This document shows positions 24,655-33,450 of a stretch of 64,000 nucleotides of DNA, piece after piece. The stretch is taken from NCBI GenBank assembly GCA_964408805.1, contig CAYPAV010000003.1, forward strand, positions 1 through 64,000. Direction: 5' to 3'. The notes beneath the pieces were generated by a model. The model worked only from the letters and a program-made list of their open reading frames with translations. It ran no database searches and had not been told where the DNA came from. Each line of letters begins with the position of its first letter. The first letter of the stretch is position 1. Both the position numbers and the translations under genes were made by a program. Source of the DNA: CAYPAV01 sp964408805 (GTDB taxonomy: Bacteria; Pseudomonadota; Alphaproteobacteria; UBA8366).

Positions 24655-27072
24655 ATGGAACGACAAGCGATGGCGACCGCGAACAAGAGTGCGACAAGAC
24701 CCGCCTTCCTACCGGGCGGCATGGGCGAGATGCTACGGCGGCGGCTGATCGAGTTCGCCGGCGTCGGCATGATCGCGGTCGCGGGTGCCCTGCTTCTGGC
24801 CCTTGCCAGTTATCACGCGGCCGACCCCTCGCTCAACACGGCGGCCGGTCAGGAGATTCACAATCTACTGGGTGCCGCGGGGGCGATGACAAGCGATCTC
24901 CTGCTGCAGACGCTTGGCCTGGCAAGCAGCCTCGCCGTCCTGCTTCTCGCGGGTTGGGGCTGGCGTTTCGTGACCCAACACCGCATGCGCGCACCCTGGC
25001 TTCGGCTCGCCCTTCTGCCGTTCGGCCTGTTGGCGAGCGCGCTCGCCCTCGCCGAGGCGGAACCACCCGCAAGCTGGCCGCTCCGGGGTGGGCTGGGCGG
25101 CGTTTTCGGCGACCTGCTGCACGCTCCGCTCGCCGGGCTGACACTGCCCGGGCTGCCGGAATGGGTTTTGCCTTGGGGCCTGGGACTAGGTCTCGGCGCG
25201 GCGGCGCTTGCCCTTTCGTTTTATATCCTGGGATACAGCTTCGGCGAATGGCGGCTTGGGCTGTATCGAGTATGGCGCGCCCTGATGTTCCTGGTCCGAG
25301 GCGCCCTCGCCATCAAGCGCGGCGAGGTCGATGGTAAGTCCCTCCGCGACCGGCTGAACGCGTTGCCGCGCCCGTCGCTTCGGCGAGAGAGGAAGGTACG
25401 GATCGAGCCTATCTTCGGAACCGATGCCCCGGAGACGGAGACGGAACCGGCGCCCCGCCCGGTCCCGGCAACGCCGATCAAGGCCGGCCTGATCGCGCCC
25501 AAGGGCAAGGGGGCGCGTCCCAGCACCCGGGCGCGCCAACCGAAACTCGACCTGCACAGCCCCGACGACGGATTCCACATACCGCCACTGGAATTGATGG
25601 GTGACGTGCCGGCGACGCAGCGAAATACCGAGGCGGTAAACGAAGAAGCCTTGCAACAGAATGCGCGCTTCCTGGAAGGGGTGCTCGACGATTTCGGCGT
25701 CCGCGGCGAGATCGTAAAGGTGCGTCCCGGCCCGGTGGTCACACTCTACGAACTCGAACCCGCGCCCGGCACCAAGACCAGCCGGGTGATCGGACTCTCC
25801 GACGACATCGCGCGCTCGATGAGCGCGGTCTCGGTCCGCTCCGCGGTCATTCGGGGACGGAACGTCATCGGCATCGAGCTCCCGAACGCCAAGCGCGAGA
25901 CCGTCTATCTCCGCGAGCTCCTTTCCTCGGAGACCTACGAGAAAGCCGGCGGCAAGCTCCCGCTGGTGCTCGGCAAGGACATCGGCGGCCATCCGGTGAT
26001 CGCCGACCTGGCGCGGATGCCCCATCTTCTGGTCGCCGGCACCACGGGCTCCGGCAAGTCGGTCGGTCTCAACGCGATGATCCTCTCCCTCCTCTATCGG
26101 CTGACGCCGGAGGAGGGGAAGTTGATCATGATCGACCCGAAGATGCTGGAACTCTCGGTCTACGACGATATTCCGCACCTCCTGACCCCGGTCGTCACCG
26201 ACCCGAAAAAGGCGGTGGTGGCGCTGAAATGGACGGTCCGCGAGATGGAGCGGCGCTATTCCAACATGGCGAAGCTCGGCGTCCGCAATATCGAGGGCCA
26301 CAACAAACGCGTATTGGAAGCAACCAAAAAGGGCGAGGAGCTGACCCGGACGGTCCAAACCGGATTCGACGCCGAGACCGGCCAGCCGATCATCGAGGAG
26401 CAACCGCTCGATCTGACGCCGCTCCCCTATATCGTCGTCGTGGTCGACGAGATGGCCGATTTGATGATGGTCGCCGGCAAGGAGATCGAGGGCGCCATCC
26501 AGCGCTTGGCGCAGATGGCGCGGGCCGCCGGTATCCATCTCATCATGGCGACACAGCGTCCCTCGGTCGATGTCGTGACCGGCACCATCAAGGCCAATTT
26601 CCCGACCCGTATCAGCTTCCAGGTCACATCGAAGATCGATAGCCGGACGATCCTCGGCGAACAAGGCGCCGAGCAGCTCCTCGGCCAGGGCGACATGCTG
26701 TTCATGGCCGGCGGCGGGCGCATCACGCGGGTGCATGGCCCCCTGGTCCATGACGACGAGGTCGAGGCGGTGGCGCAATTCCTGCGGGCGCAGGGCGAGC
26801 CCGACTATGTCGACTCCGTCACCACCGACGACGAGGAAGAAGCGCTCTTCGATGCCGATGCGGACTCTACCGGCGATGAGCTCTACGACAAGGCGGTCGC
26901 GATCGTCTGCCGGGAGGGCAAGGCCTCCACCAGCTTCGTCCAGCGCCACCTGCAGATCGGCTACAACCGCGCCGCGCGGATCATCGAGAAGATGGAGAAG
27001 CAGGGCGTCGTCAGCCCCGCCGACCGCGTCGGCCGTCGCGAGGTCCTGGCCGGCGATCATTCGCGGGATTAG
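24655..27072 (+). CDS. ftsK: DNA translocase FtsK
   Basis: 805-residue FtsK/SpoIIIE translocase that pumps chromosomal DNA at the division septum and activates XerCD. It has four N-terminal transmembrane helices (to about residue 200) and a fairly short linker. The alpha/beta motor has Walker A AGTTGSGKSVGLN (from about 461), Walker B VVVDEMADLMM and the RAAGIHLIMATQRPSVDVVTG segment. The C-terminal gamma winged helix (YNRAARIIEKMEKQGVVSP) reads KOPS-type polarity signals. The ATG at 24655 follows GAGGTCG. It overlaps by 4 bases the convergent PhyH gene. Confidence 0.96.
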   Translation: MERQAMATANKSATRPAFLPGGMGEMLRRRLIEFAGVGMIAVAGALLLALASYHAADPSLNTAAGQEIHNLLGAAGAMTSDLLLQTLGLASSLAVLLLAGWGWRFVTQHRMRAPWLRLALLPFGLLASALALAEAEPPASWPLRGGLGGVFGDLLHAPLAGLTLPGLPEWVLPWGLGLGLGAAALALSFYILGYSFGEWRLGLYRVWRALMFLVRGALAIKRGEVDGKSLRDRLNALPRPSLRRERKVRIEPIFGTDAPETETEPAPRPVPATPIKAGLIAPKGKGARPSTRARQPKLDLHSPDDGFHIPPLELMGDVPATQRNTEAVNEEALQQNARFLEGVLDDFGVRGEIVKVRPGPVVTLYELEPAPGTKTSRVIGLSDDIARSMSAVSVRSAVIRGRNVIGIELPNAKRETVYLRELLSSETYEKAGGKLPLVLGKDIGGHPVIADLARMPHLLVAGTTGSGKSVGLNAMILSLLYRLTPEEGKLIMIDPKMLELSVYDDIPHLLTPVVTDPKKAVVALKWTVREMERRYSNMAKLGVRNIEGHNKRVLEATKKGEELTRTVQTGFDAETGQPIIEEQPLDLTPLPYIVVVVDEMADLMMVAGKEIEGAIQRLAQMARAAGIHLIMATQRPSVDVVTGTIKANFPTRISFQVTSKIDSRTILGEQGAEQLLGQGDMLFMAGGGRITRVHGPLVHDDEVEAVAQFLRAQGEPDYVDSVTTDDEEEALFDADADSTGDELYDKAVAIVCREGKASTSFVQRHLQIGYNRAARIIEKMEKQGVVSPADRVGRREVLAGDHSRD

Positions 27073-27887
27073 ACGCCCCGGCTCACCCCGTCTCGGTAGA
27101 CCACCGGCCAAAGTTCGCTATCAAGCGGACCGCCCGGTGTCGCCGTCGGCTCCCATAGCATGGTTTGGATATTGGGGCGCGGGTCGTAGACTGCGTCATC
27201 GCCTCCCCAGCGCGTGACATAGGCCCGCCGGCGGCGCGCCTTGCTCTCGTTTCCGCCCGCCGCGTGTACCATCATCCCGTGGTGGATGGTACAGTCGCCG
27301 GGCCGGTAGTCGAAGCGGATGAATTCCAGCTCGTCCCGCATCGCGTCGATATCGGGGACGGGCGGCTCATCGGTCTTGTATTTATCGGGATCGACAAAGG
27401 CGATCGGATGATAGCGCTGGCCCCATTTGTGGGAACCCCGGACGAACTCCATGGCGCCGCTCTCCGCGTCGGTGGGGTCGAGCGCCAGCCAGAGCGTACA
27501 GACCTGTTCGCCATTCACCGGCCAATAGGTCACATCCTGGTGCCAGACGGTCGGTTCCGGCGTCGCGGGTTCCTTGATCAGGAATTGATCGAAGATGATG
27601 TTGATCTTGGCCGACCGCATGACTCCAGCCGCGGCCGCGGCGGCCGGTGATTCGAAGATGAAATCGCGGAACCCGTCATTCTGATGCCAAAGAAAGGTGT
27701 CGGAAAGGAAGCGCCCGCCCGACCTCGACAATTCGTGATGCAGTTTCCCCGGATGGGCCAGCACATGGTCCGCCCTCTCGCGCAGCATGGCCATCCAATC
27801 CGGATCGAAAAAACCCTCGAGACGGACGACGCCATCCCGCTCGTAGGTTTCGATTTCCGCTTCGCTGACATCGCGCATGACCGGCAT
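27069..27887 (-). CDS. Phytanoyl-CoA dioxygenase (PhyH) family protein
   Basis: 272-residue Fe(II)/2-oxoglutarate oxygenase with His116-x-Asp118 (VWHQDVTYW), a distal His in HHGMMVHAAG and a downstream RRAYVTRW segment with the 2-oxoglutarate Arg. The start at 27887 has GGAAGGAG immediately upstream; the ATG 21 bases further out lacks one. Similar in layout to mitochondrial-type and ectoine-hydroxylase-like PhyH proteins, but the substrate is unknown. It lies between ftsK and lolA, genes usually adjacent in this group, so it looks like an insertion into the backbone. Confidence 0.85.
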   Translation of the reverse strand: MPVMRDVSEAEIETYERDGVVRLEGFFDPDWMAMLRERADHVLAHPGKLHHELSRSGGRFLSDTFLWHQNDGFRDFIFESPAAAAAAGVMRSAKINIIFDQFLIKEPATPEPTVWHQDVTYWPVNGEQVCTLWLALDPTDAESGAMEFVRGSHKWGQRYHPIAFVDPDKYKTDEPPVPDIDAMRDELEFIRFDYRPGDCTIHHGMMVHAAGGNESKARRRRAYVTRWGGDDAVYDPRPNIQTMLWEPTATPGGPLDSELWPVVYRDGVSRGV

Positions 27888-27906
27888 AGCGCTCCTTCCT
27901 TCAAAC

Positions 27907-27948
27907 ATCCCTCAAGGGATTTTCCTATCACCCGTCCGGTCGGTGATA
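27907..27948. repeat. Two adjacent inverted repeats upstream of PhyH
   Basis: ATCCCT/AGGGAT (27907-27920, 2-base centre) and TATCACC/GGTGATA (27926-27948, 9-base centre) stand 20-60 bases upstream of the PhyH start and just after the histidine kinase stop. They may be operator sites or, for the second one, a transcript-end hairpin. Confidence 0.4.
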
Positions 27949-27983
27949 AAGACCCGGCACCGTTTGGTGGACGATGGAGTATC

Positions 27984-29264
27984 TCAGTCGCGGACCGTCC
28001 GATCAGGGGGAAATCGCACCATGACCGTCGTCCCCTCGCCGATCGAACTTTCGATCGAAAGCGACGCGTCATGCAGTTCGACAAGCGATTTGACGAGCGA
28101 AAGCCCGAGACCAATCCCACGCTGATGGCTGTGCGGCTGGATATCTCCATGCACTTGAACGAAGGCCTCGGTCACTCGCTCGATATCCTGCGGAAAAATT
28201 CCGATGCCCGTGTCCTGAACCTTGAAGAGCACGCCGCCGTCCCCGCCAACGCAAGCGACCAGTCGCACCGACCCGTCGCGCGGCGTGAACTTGATCGCAT
28301 TCGTAAGCAGGTTGACCAGAATTTGGCGTATGCGGAGCGGGTCGGCACGCAATCGCGGGATGTCGTCCGCCATTTGAAGACTCGGCGCCGGGCCATCTTC
28401 CTGGCTCCGGCCACATGACATAGCAAAGGCGCTCTCCACGATCTCGGCGACATCCAACGTCTCATCATCCAACGTCATCTCCCCGGCCTCGGTCCGGGAG
28501 ATGTCCAGAATATCGTTGATCAAACCAAGAAGATGCCGTCCCGAATCCTTAATTGCCGCCGCATATCCGGTATATTTATCGTTGTCGACCGGCCCGAGCA
28601 TCTCGCTTTCGATTATCTCCGAAAATCCAATCACCGAGTTTAGCGGTGTGCGTAATTCGTGGCTCATATTGGCCATGAAATAGGACTTCGCGAGGCTCTC
28701 GCGCTCCAGCCGATAACGTTCGGCACGCTGACGCCCAATCTCCATGCAGCCAATGGCAACCGCGGCGACAAGGATGAAGAGACAGACCATGATCAGGTCT
28801 TGAATCAATCCATCGCGTACCGCCGCGATGACGAATCGGTCGGTCAGGCAGGCCTCCACCGACCCCAAGGCCTCTCCACGCCGCTGAATCGCCATTCGCT
28901 TGCAGACAAAAGCGGGCGGCAGGTCGAGGGGAGCGACAAGATTTCGCGGTCGATCCGCCTGGTCGCGCGCCTTGGCGAACAGCAAACGGTTCTTGAATTC
29001 GTGACGAATGACGATCGATTGAACGGCCGAATCGCGAAATTCCGAGTCCAGCAATCGGCCGATGAGCCGCTTGTCGAGGGTCCATGCCGGTTCGGGAAGC
29101 GAGATCGACAGACGTTCCGCGACCGCCGCCGCGGTGTCACGAACGGCCGCTTCGCCTTGCCGGGTTTCATCCCCGTAATCGATAACGAACAGCACGAGGA
29201 TCAAGATCGCCGCGCCGGCAACCAGTTTTAGACCGGCCGAAATCGTCGTCGAGGTGATATCCAT
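27984..29264 (-). CDS. Membrane sensor histidine kinase
   Basis: 426-residue kinase. TM1 is at about 11-30, a periplasmic sensor of about 125 residues follows, and TM2 is at about 155-173. The HisKA H-box is MANMSHELRTPLNS with His202, the N-box NLLTNAIKFTP is at about 318-328, G1 is DTGIGIF and G2 is GIGLGLSLV. No receiver or HPt domain is fused and no response regulator gene is adjacent. It is 12 bases downstream of a periplasmic binding-protein gene, so the two form an operon in which the binding protein may present the signal to the kinase sensor domain (inference). Confidence 0.88.
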   Translation of the reverse strand: MDITSTTISAGLKLVAGAAILILVLFVIDYGDETRQGEAAVRDTAAAVAERLSISLPEPAWTLDKRLIGRLLDSEFRDSAVQSIVIRHEFKNRLLFAKARDQADRPRNLVAPLDLPPAFVCKRMAIQRRGEALGSVEACLTDRFVIAAVRDGLIQDLIMVCLFILVAAVAIGCMEIGRQRAERYRLERESLAKSYFMANMSHELRTPLNSVIGFSEIIESEMLGPVDNDKYTGYAAAIKDSGRHLLGLINDILDISRTEAGEMTLDDETLDVAEIVESAFAMSCGRSQEDGPAPSLQMADDIPRLRADPLRIRQILVNLLTNAIKFTPRDGSVRLVACVGGDGGVLFKVQDTGIGIFPQDIERVTEAFVQVHGDIQPHSHQRGIGLGLSLVKSLVELHDASLSIESSIGEGTTVMVRFPPDRTVRD

Positions 29265-29276
29265 CCTCCGCTCCGA

Positions 29277-30089
29277 CTATTTCAGGCCGAATTTCCGCTT
29301 CAACGCTTCGAGGCGCCCTTCGCGCTTCATCTCTCTCAACGTTTCGGCGAGGACAGGCGCCAGGCGGGCGTGTCGACGATGGAGAAAGGTGTAGAGCTGC
29401 AACCGCTCCACGACGCCCAGTTCCTTGAACCGGTCCGCCGGGATACCAATACTCGCCTTCACCTCCCGTGCGGTCGTTCGGTTCGGATGGACGTACACGT
29501 CGATGGCGCCGGACAGCAGCGAGCGAAATCCCTCCTCGTCGGTTTCCACATCGCACAGGAACCCGCCCTTTTTCAGCGGCGCCAGTTCGATCATCGCCTT
29601 CATCATACCGCGGCGATACGCGACCTTGAGCGAAGCACGTCTCAAATCAGCCCATGCGGCGACACGCCTCGACGCCTTTACGGTCCAGGCCACCCAATCC
29701 AGCGCATAGGTCGACTCGTCGACGAGAACATAGCTGGGGTGCCGGCCATCCCGATTGAAGATCCGCGACCGAACGACATCGCCGTCGACCGCGCCGATCC
29801 GCATCAATTCGGTCGCGCGAACCGCAGGAACGGGTTTGATACGGATTTCGATCCGATGGCGGGCAAAAGCCTCATGTAACAATGCGGCGAGGTACTTGTA
29901 TGACGAGGTCCCCGGCGTGCCGGCCGTTGCCAACACTAATCGCCGCAGTTCGGCTCGCGGCTTTTCCGCGGCGGCGGGACTCGGATCGAAACTGAAAACA
30001 ACGGCCACAACTAGAAGGATAAAGACCGGCCCGGCAGTCGCAATACCGCGCAACGGCCAGTCGTAGAAGGAAGATAACGAAACGCTCAT
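29277..30089 (-). CDS. Periplasmic solute-binding-protein-like sensor component
   Basis: 270-residue secreted or anchored protein with an N-terminal hydrophobic stretch (about 17-40, ending in PSPAAAE). The mature part resembles family 3 solute-binding proteins: ATAGTPGTSSYKYLAALLHEAF, VDGDVVRSRIF and GAIDVYVHPNRTTARE. No ABC permease or ATPase is nearby. The adjacent downstream gene is a histidine kinase, so a sensing role fits better than uptake. The start is supported by AGGTG upstream. The ligand is unknown. Confidence 0.75.
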   Translation of the reverse strand: MSVSLSSFYDWPLRGIATAGPVFILLVVAVVFSFDPSPAAAEKPRAELRRLVLATAGTPGTSSYKYLAALLHEAFARHRIEIRIKPVPAVRATELMRIGAVDGDVVRSRIFNRDGRHPSYVLVDESTYALDWVAWTVKASRRVAAWADLRRASLKVAYRRGMMKAMIELAPLKKGGFLCDVETDEEGFRSLLSGAIDVYVHPNRTTAREVKASIGIPADRFKELGVVERLQLYTFLHRRHARLAPVLAETLREMKREGRLEALKRKFGLK

Positions 30090-30519
30090 TCACACCTGCC
30101 AAACACCATTCCATACGCCTGACGCACGACGTACGATCAATCCTACCGATCTTGGCTGGTTGTCCCCTTCCCCCGTCCAATCCGCCAGACCCTACTCGGC
30201 ACGCAGATGCGAAAATCAGGCATCGGTTTCCGTTGACCATCCCAAGACCGTGGAAACCCGTTCGCCGGACCAAAAACCCGCATCCAGTACCGCTCGGATC
30301 ATCATTATACACCAAATACGGTAATAATATGGCGAATATTACAAAAAATACGACTTGACACTTCGCGAATCGAGACTTAATCGCATTTCCAACCCTTGAT
30401 TGATCAAGTTTCTCCTAGGTTTTTCACCGTGGATCACTCGACCTTGCAATAACTTGATCGACACCGTACATCGGCGAAGGATATCCCATCCGTGCCCAGC
30501 ATCTGGGGTTTTGGATCGC
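30090..30519. promoter_or_regulatory. 430-base divergent intergenic region, binding protein / lolA
   Basis: No credible gene is present. The middle (30300-30360) is AT-rich. For the minus strand, TATAAT (forward 30304-30309) is a possible -10 for the binding protein and kinase pair. For the plus strand, TTGACA (30355-30360) followed at 16 bases by TTAATC (30377-30382) is a possible lolA promoter. Both are weak assignments by eye. Confidence 0.4.
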
Positions 30520-31137
30520 ATGATACGAAAGACGTGGAAGCTCCGACTATTCATCCTCCTTTTCGGCCTGTGCGCCGTGCCGCCGGCCGTCGCGGAGATG
30601 GTGCCGACGCCCGATATCCGACGGATCGAGAGCTACCTGAACGGTCTTAGGACCATCGAAGCGCGCTTCGTTCAGAACAATCCAAACGGCAGCTACGCTG
30701 TTGGCAAACTCTATGTGCAGAAACCGGGGAAGCTCCGGTTCGAATATGACCCTCCCGTCCCGCTCTTGCTGATTGCGGACGGGTCCTGGCTTTTCCAGGT
30801 CGACAAGGAACTGAAACAGGTTAGCCAATATCCGCTTTTCGATACGCCGGCGCAGTTCCTGCTTAATGAGCGAATCGTCTTCGGCAAGGAATTCGGCGTC
30901 ATCAATTTTCAGCGCCACGCCAAGACGGTGCGAATCGAAGTGGTCGACAATCGAAATCCCGATCTGGGCACGATTACCATGACCTTCGCGGAGGAACCGC
31001 TAGAGTTACGCAATTGGGTGGTCACCGATTCGCAAGGATTGCGAACCGTTCTTTCCTTGGTCAATGCCCGTTTCGACGGCAAACTCGACTCCGAACTCTT
31101 CGATTTCGTCGATCCATTCACCGAGCCGCACGAATAA
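30520..31137 (+). CDS. lolA: LolA family outer-membrane lipoprotein carrier
   Basis: 205-residue periplasmic chaperone that ferries lipoproteins from LolCDE to the outer membrane. A signal peptide (cleavage after ...VPPAVA) precedes the LolA fold with YLNGLRTIEARFVQNNPNG, the PGKLRFEYDPP strand pair, and the C-terminal ELRNWVVTDSQGLRTVLSL. The start at 30520 was chosen because it directly precedes the signal peptide; an in-frame start 120 bases upstream would bury it. It lies downstream of ftsK in the usual alphaproteobacterial order, with accessory genes inserted between. Confidence 0.85.
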   Translation: MIRKTWKLRLFILLFGLCAVPPAVAEMVPTPDIRRIESYLNGLRTIEARFVQNNPNGSYAVGKLYVQKPGKLRFEYDPPVPLLLIADGSWLFQVDKELKQVSQYPLFDTPAQFLLNERIVFGKEFGVINFQRHAKTVRIEVVDNRNPDLGTITMTFAEEPLELRNWVVTDSQGLRTVLSLVNARFDGKLDSELFDFVDPFTEPHE

Positions 31138-31188
31138 AATGACTCAAAAGGGCTCGACAACGCGGCGATTACACTTCACTTTTTTGAC

Positions 31189-31989
31189 ATGACAGCATCC
31201 GACGCGCCCCTTATCGGCATCCCCGCCAGTACTGGCATCGCGCCCAACGCCCACACGCTGACCCACCGCGTGTCGGATAAATATATCGAGGCCGCGATCG
31301 AACTGAGCGGCTGTCTGCCGCTGATGATTCCCGCCATCGGCGACCGGATCGACATCAGCCGTCTCACGGCCCGCTTCGACGGGATTTTGCTGACCGGCGG
31401 CCGCGCCAACGTGGAACCGCACCAATACGATGGACCGCCCAGCATCGAGGGTACGGTGCATGATCCGGCGCGCGACCAAACCACGCTTCCGCTCCTGCGG
31501 GAAGCCGTGGCGACCGGTGTCCCGGTATTGGCGATCTGTCTCGGCATCCAGGAACTGAACGTCGCCCTTGGCGGCAGCTTGCACCAGCGGGTCCATGAAC
31601 TGGACGGCAGGGAGGATCACCGATTGCGGCGCGATCTTTCCTATGACGAACGCTACGACGACCGGCATATGATCCGGCTTCATCCGGACGGCGTGCTTGC
31701 GCGGCTGATGGGCGGCGCCGAAGAGGTCATGGTCAACTCGCTCCATGCCCAAGGTATCGACCGGCCGGGCGACGGTGTCCTCGTCGAGGCGATCAGCGAG
31801 GACGGCGTCATCGAATCGATCAGCGTGCCCGACGCGCCGGCGTTCACGCTTGGGGTCCAATGGCACCCCGAACATCACACCATCCGCCGCAACCCGATCA
31901 ACAAGGCCATCTTTGAGGCGTTCGGCGAGGCCATTGAGGCGCGGCGGCGGCAGCGCCAAGCCGGCGGTATCGGCGACAGGGCGGCCTGA
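31189..31989 (+). CDS. Gamma-glutamyl-gamma-aminobutyrate hydrolase family protein (peptidase C26)
   Basis: 266-residue class I glutamine-amidotransferase-like hydrolase related to PuuD. It has GILLTGGRANVEPHQY, the nucleophile elbow AICLGIQELN with the catalytic Cys, and GVQWHPEHH with the His-Glu pair. In PuuD it cleaves gamma-glutamyl-GABA in putrescine catabolism, but no other puu gene is here, so another gamma-glutamyl amide is possible. Its TGA overlaps the next ATG by one base, linking it to the flavin reductase gene. Confidence 0.85.
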   Translation: MTASDAPLIGIPASTGIAPNAHTLTHRVSDKYIEAAIELSGCLPLMIPAIGDRIDISRLTARFDGILLTGGRANVEPHQYDGPPSIEGTVHDPARDQTTLPLLREAVATGVPVLAICLGIQELNVALGGSLHQRVHELDGREDHRLRRDLSYDERYDDRHMIRLHPDGVLARLMGGAEEVMVNSLHAQGIDRPGDGVLVEAISEDGVIESISVPDAPAFTLGVQWHPEHHTIRRNPINKAIFEAFGEAIEARRRQRQAGGIGDRAA

Positions 31990-32693
31990 TGCACCCGGTT
32001 CGCCACCTGACCTGCAGCGTCGAAACGCTGGACATGCTGACCCACGACATCCGGCGCATTCGTCTCAAGGTCGTGGGCGAGCCGCCGCTTCAATTCGCCG
32101 CCGGGCAATTCGCCAAGGTCACGTTCCCCGATCAGCCGACGCGATATTACTCGATCGCGAGCCTGCCGGACGACCATGGAATCGAATTCCATATCCGGCG
32201 CTCGCGCGACGAGAGTTCGACCAGCCATTTCGTCCTCGACCAGCTTTCGACCGGAGACCAGGTGATGGTCGAGGCGCCGATGGGAGAATCCCACCTGCGC
32301 GACGATCATCAGGGCGAGATGCTCTGCGTCGCCGGCGGCTCGGGCATGGCGCCCATTCGTTGCATTGTCGAAACAGCCCTTAAAACCAAGGCGGACAGAG
32401 GTGTTCATCTCTATTTTGGTGCCCGCGACGAGCAGGACATCTATCTCGAGGAGCGGTTTAGTGAACTGGTCGGGCGACACGACAATTTCCGCTTCACGCC
32501 GGTGCTGTCCGAGGCCTCCGGCGAGACCGCGCGACGCACGGGCTTCGTCCACGAGGTCGTCGGCTCCGATATCGAGTCATTCGACGGCTGGAAGGCCTAC
32601 ATCGCCGGACCGCCGGTCATGGTGGATGCCGTGGTCGGCCTGCTCCAGGAACACGGTCTTGCCGAGACCGACATTCACGCGGATAAGTATTGA
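31989..32693 (+). CDS. FAD/NAD(P)-binding ferredoxin-reductase-type oxidoreductase
   Basis: 234-residue protein with the two-domain FNR (ferredoxin reductase) layout. The FAD-domain motif TRYYSIAS matches RxYS, and the NAD(P)-domain segments CVAGGSGMAPIRC and IAGPPVMVDAVV match the pyridine nucleotide site. The C-terminal or N-terminal 2Fe-2S domain of the class IA reductases is absent, so it would act as a stand-alone flavin reductase or need a separate ferredoxin. It could feed an oxygenase of the accessory gene set, but none is adjacent. Confidence 0.8.
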   Translation: MHPVRHLTCSVETLDMLTHDIRRIRLKVVGEPPLQFAAGQFAKVTFPDQPTRYYSIASLPDDHGIEFHIRRSRDESSTSHFVLDQLSTGDQVMVEAPMGESHLRDDHQGEMLCVAGGSGMAPIRCIVETALKTKADRGVHLYFGARDEQDIYLEERFSELVGRHDNFRFTPVLSEASGETARRTGFVHEVVGSDIESFDGWKAYIAGPPVMVDAVVGLLQEHGLAETDIHADKY

Positions 32694-32753
32694 ATCACGG
32701 CGGTCACGCCGGTGACCGTGTCCTCTCCACCTTCACCAATGACGGGTTTTCCG

Positions 32754-33440
32754 ATGACCAACTACGCCATTCCGCTCTGGGCGACGCCCATCATACCGGT
32801 TGCCGACGGCGATCCCTTCCCCGTCCGCCGAATCTTCTGCGTCGGCCGCAATTATGCCGCCCATGCCCGCGAGATGGGCCATGATCCGGATCGGGAGCCG
32901 GCATTCTTTTTCGCCAAGCCGGCCGATGCGGTGGTCGAAAACAACTCAACCCTCCCCTACCCGGTAAAGACCGCAGACATGCATCCCGAGATCGAGATGG
33001 TGGTGGCGCTCAAGAACGGCGGTTTCGGGATCGCCGAAGCGGACGCCCTCGATCATGTCTATGGCTATTGCGTCGGCCTCGACTGCACGCGGCGCGACAT
33101 GCAGAGCGGGTTCAAGGACATGGGCCGCCCCTGGGACATGGCGAAGGGTTTCGATCAATCCGCACCGGTGAGCGAGATTCGCCGCGCCGAGGAGGTCGGT
33201 CATATCGCCGAGGGGGCCGTGACACTCGCGGTCAACGGCGAAGTGCGTCAGTCAGGCGACGTCAACCAAATGATCTGGAACGTGCCGGAGACGATCGCCT
33301 ACCTCTCGGGCCTGATAACCTTGCAGCCTGGCGACCTGATCATGACGGGGACGCCGTCCGGCGTCTCCGCCGTCGTCAAGGGCGATCACCTGGTGGGCCA
33401 TGTCGACGGGTTGACCGATCTCGACATTCGGATCGGATGA
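32754..33440 (+). CDS. Fumarylacetoacetate hydrolase (FAH) family protein
   Basis: 228-residue FAH-fold enzyme. It begins with FPVRRIFCVGRNYAAHAREMG, then FFFAKPADAVV. The metal ligands are in MHPEIEMVVAL (Glu-x-Glu) and in the Asp of YCVGLDCTRRDMQ, and the usual LQPGDLIMTGTPSGV closes it. Small FAH proteins of this type act as acylpyruvases, oxaloacetate decarboxylases/tautomerases or 2-oxo-hydratase relatives, and sequence alone does not decide. ATG 32754 gives the family N-terminus; in-frame starts at 32739 and 32712 add residues without homology. Confidence 0.85.
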   Translation: MTNYAIPLWATPIIPVADGDPFPVRRIFCVGRNYAAHAREMGHDPDREPAFFFAKPADAVVENNSTLPYPVKTADMHPEIEMVVALKNGGFGIAEADALDHVYGYCVGLDCTRRDMQSGFKDMGRPWDMAKGFDQSAPVSEIRRAEEVGHIAEGAVTLAVNGEVRQSGDVNQMIWNVPETIAYLSGLITLQPGDLIMTGTPSGVSAVVKGDHLVGHVDGLTDLDIRIG

Positions 33441-33450
33441 GGCCAGGCAC

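Noticed and set aside
25186..27111. 641-codon frame opposite ftsK
   Set aside because: Antisense shadow of ftsK, whose Walker motifs are clear.
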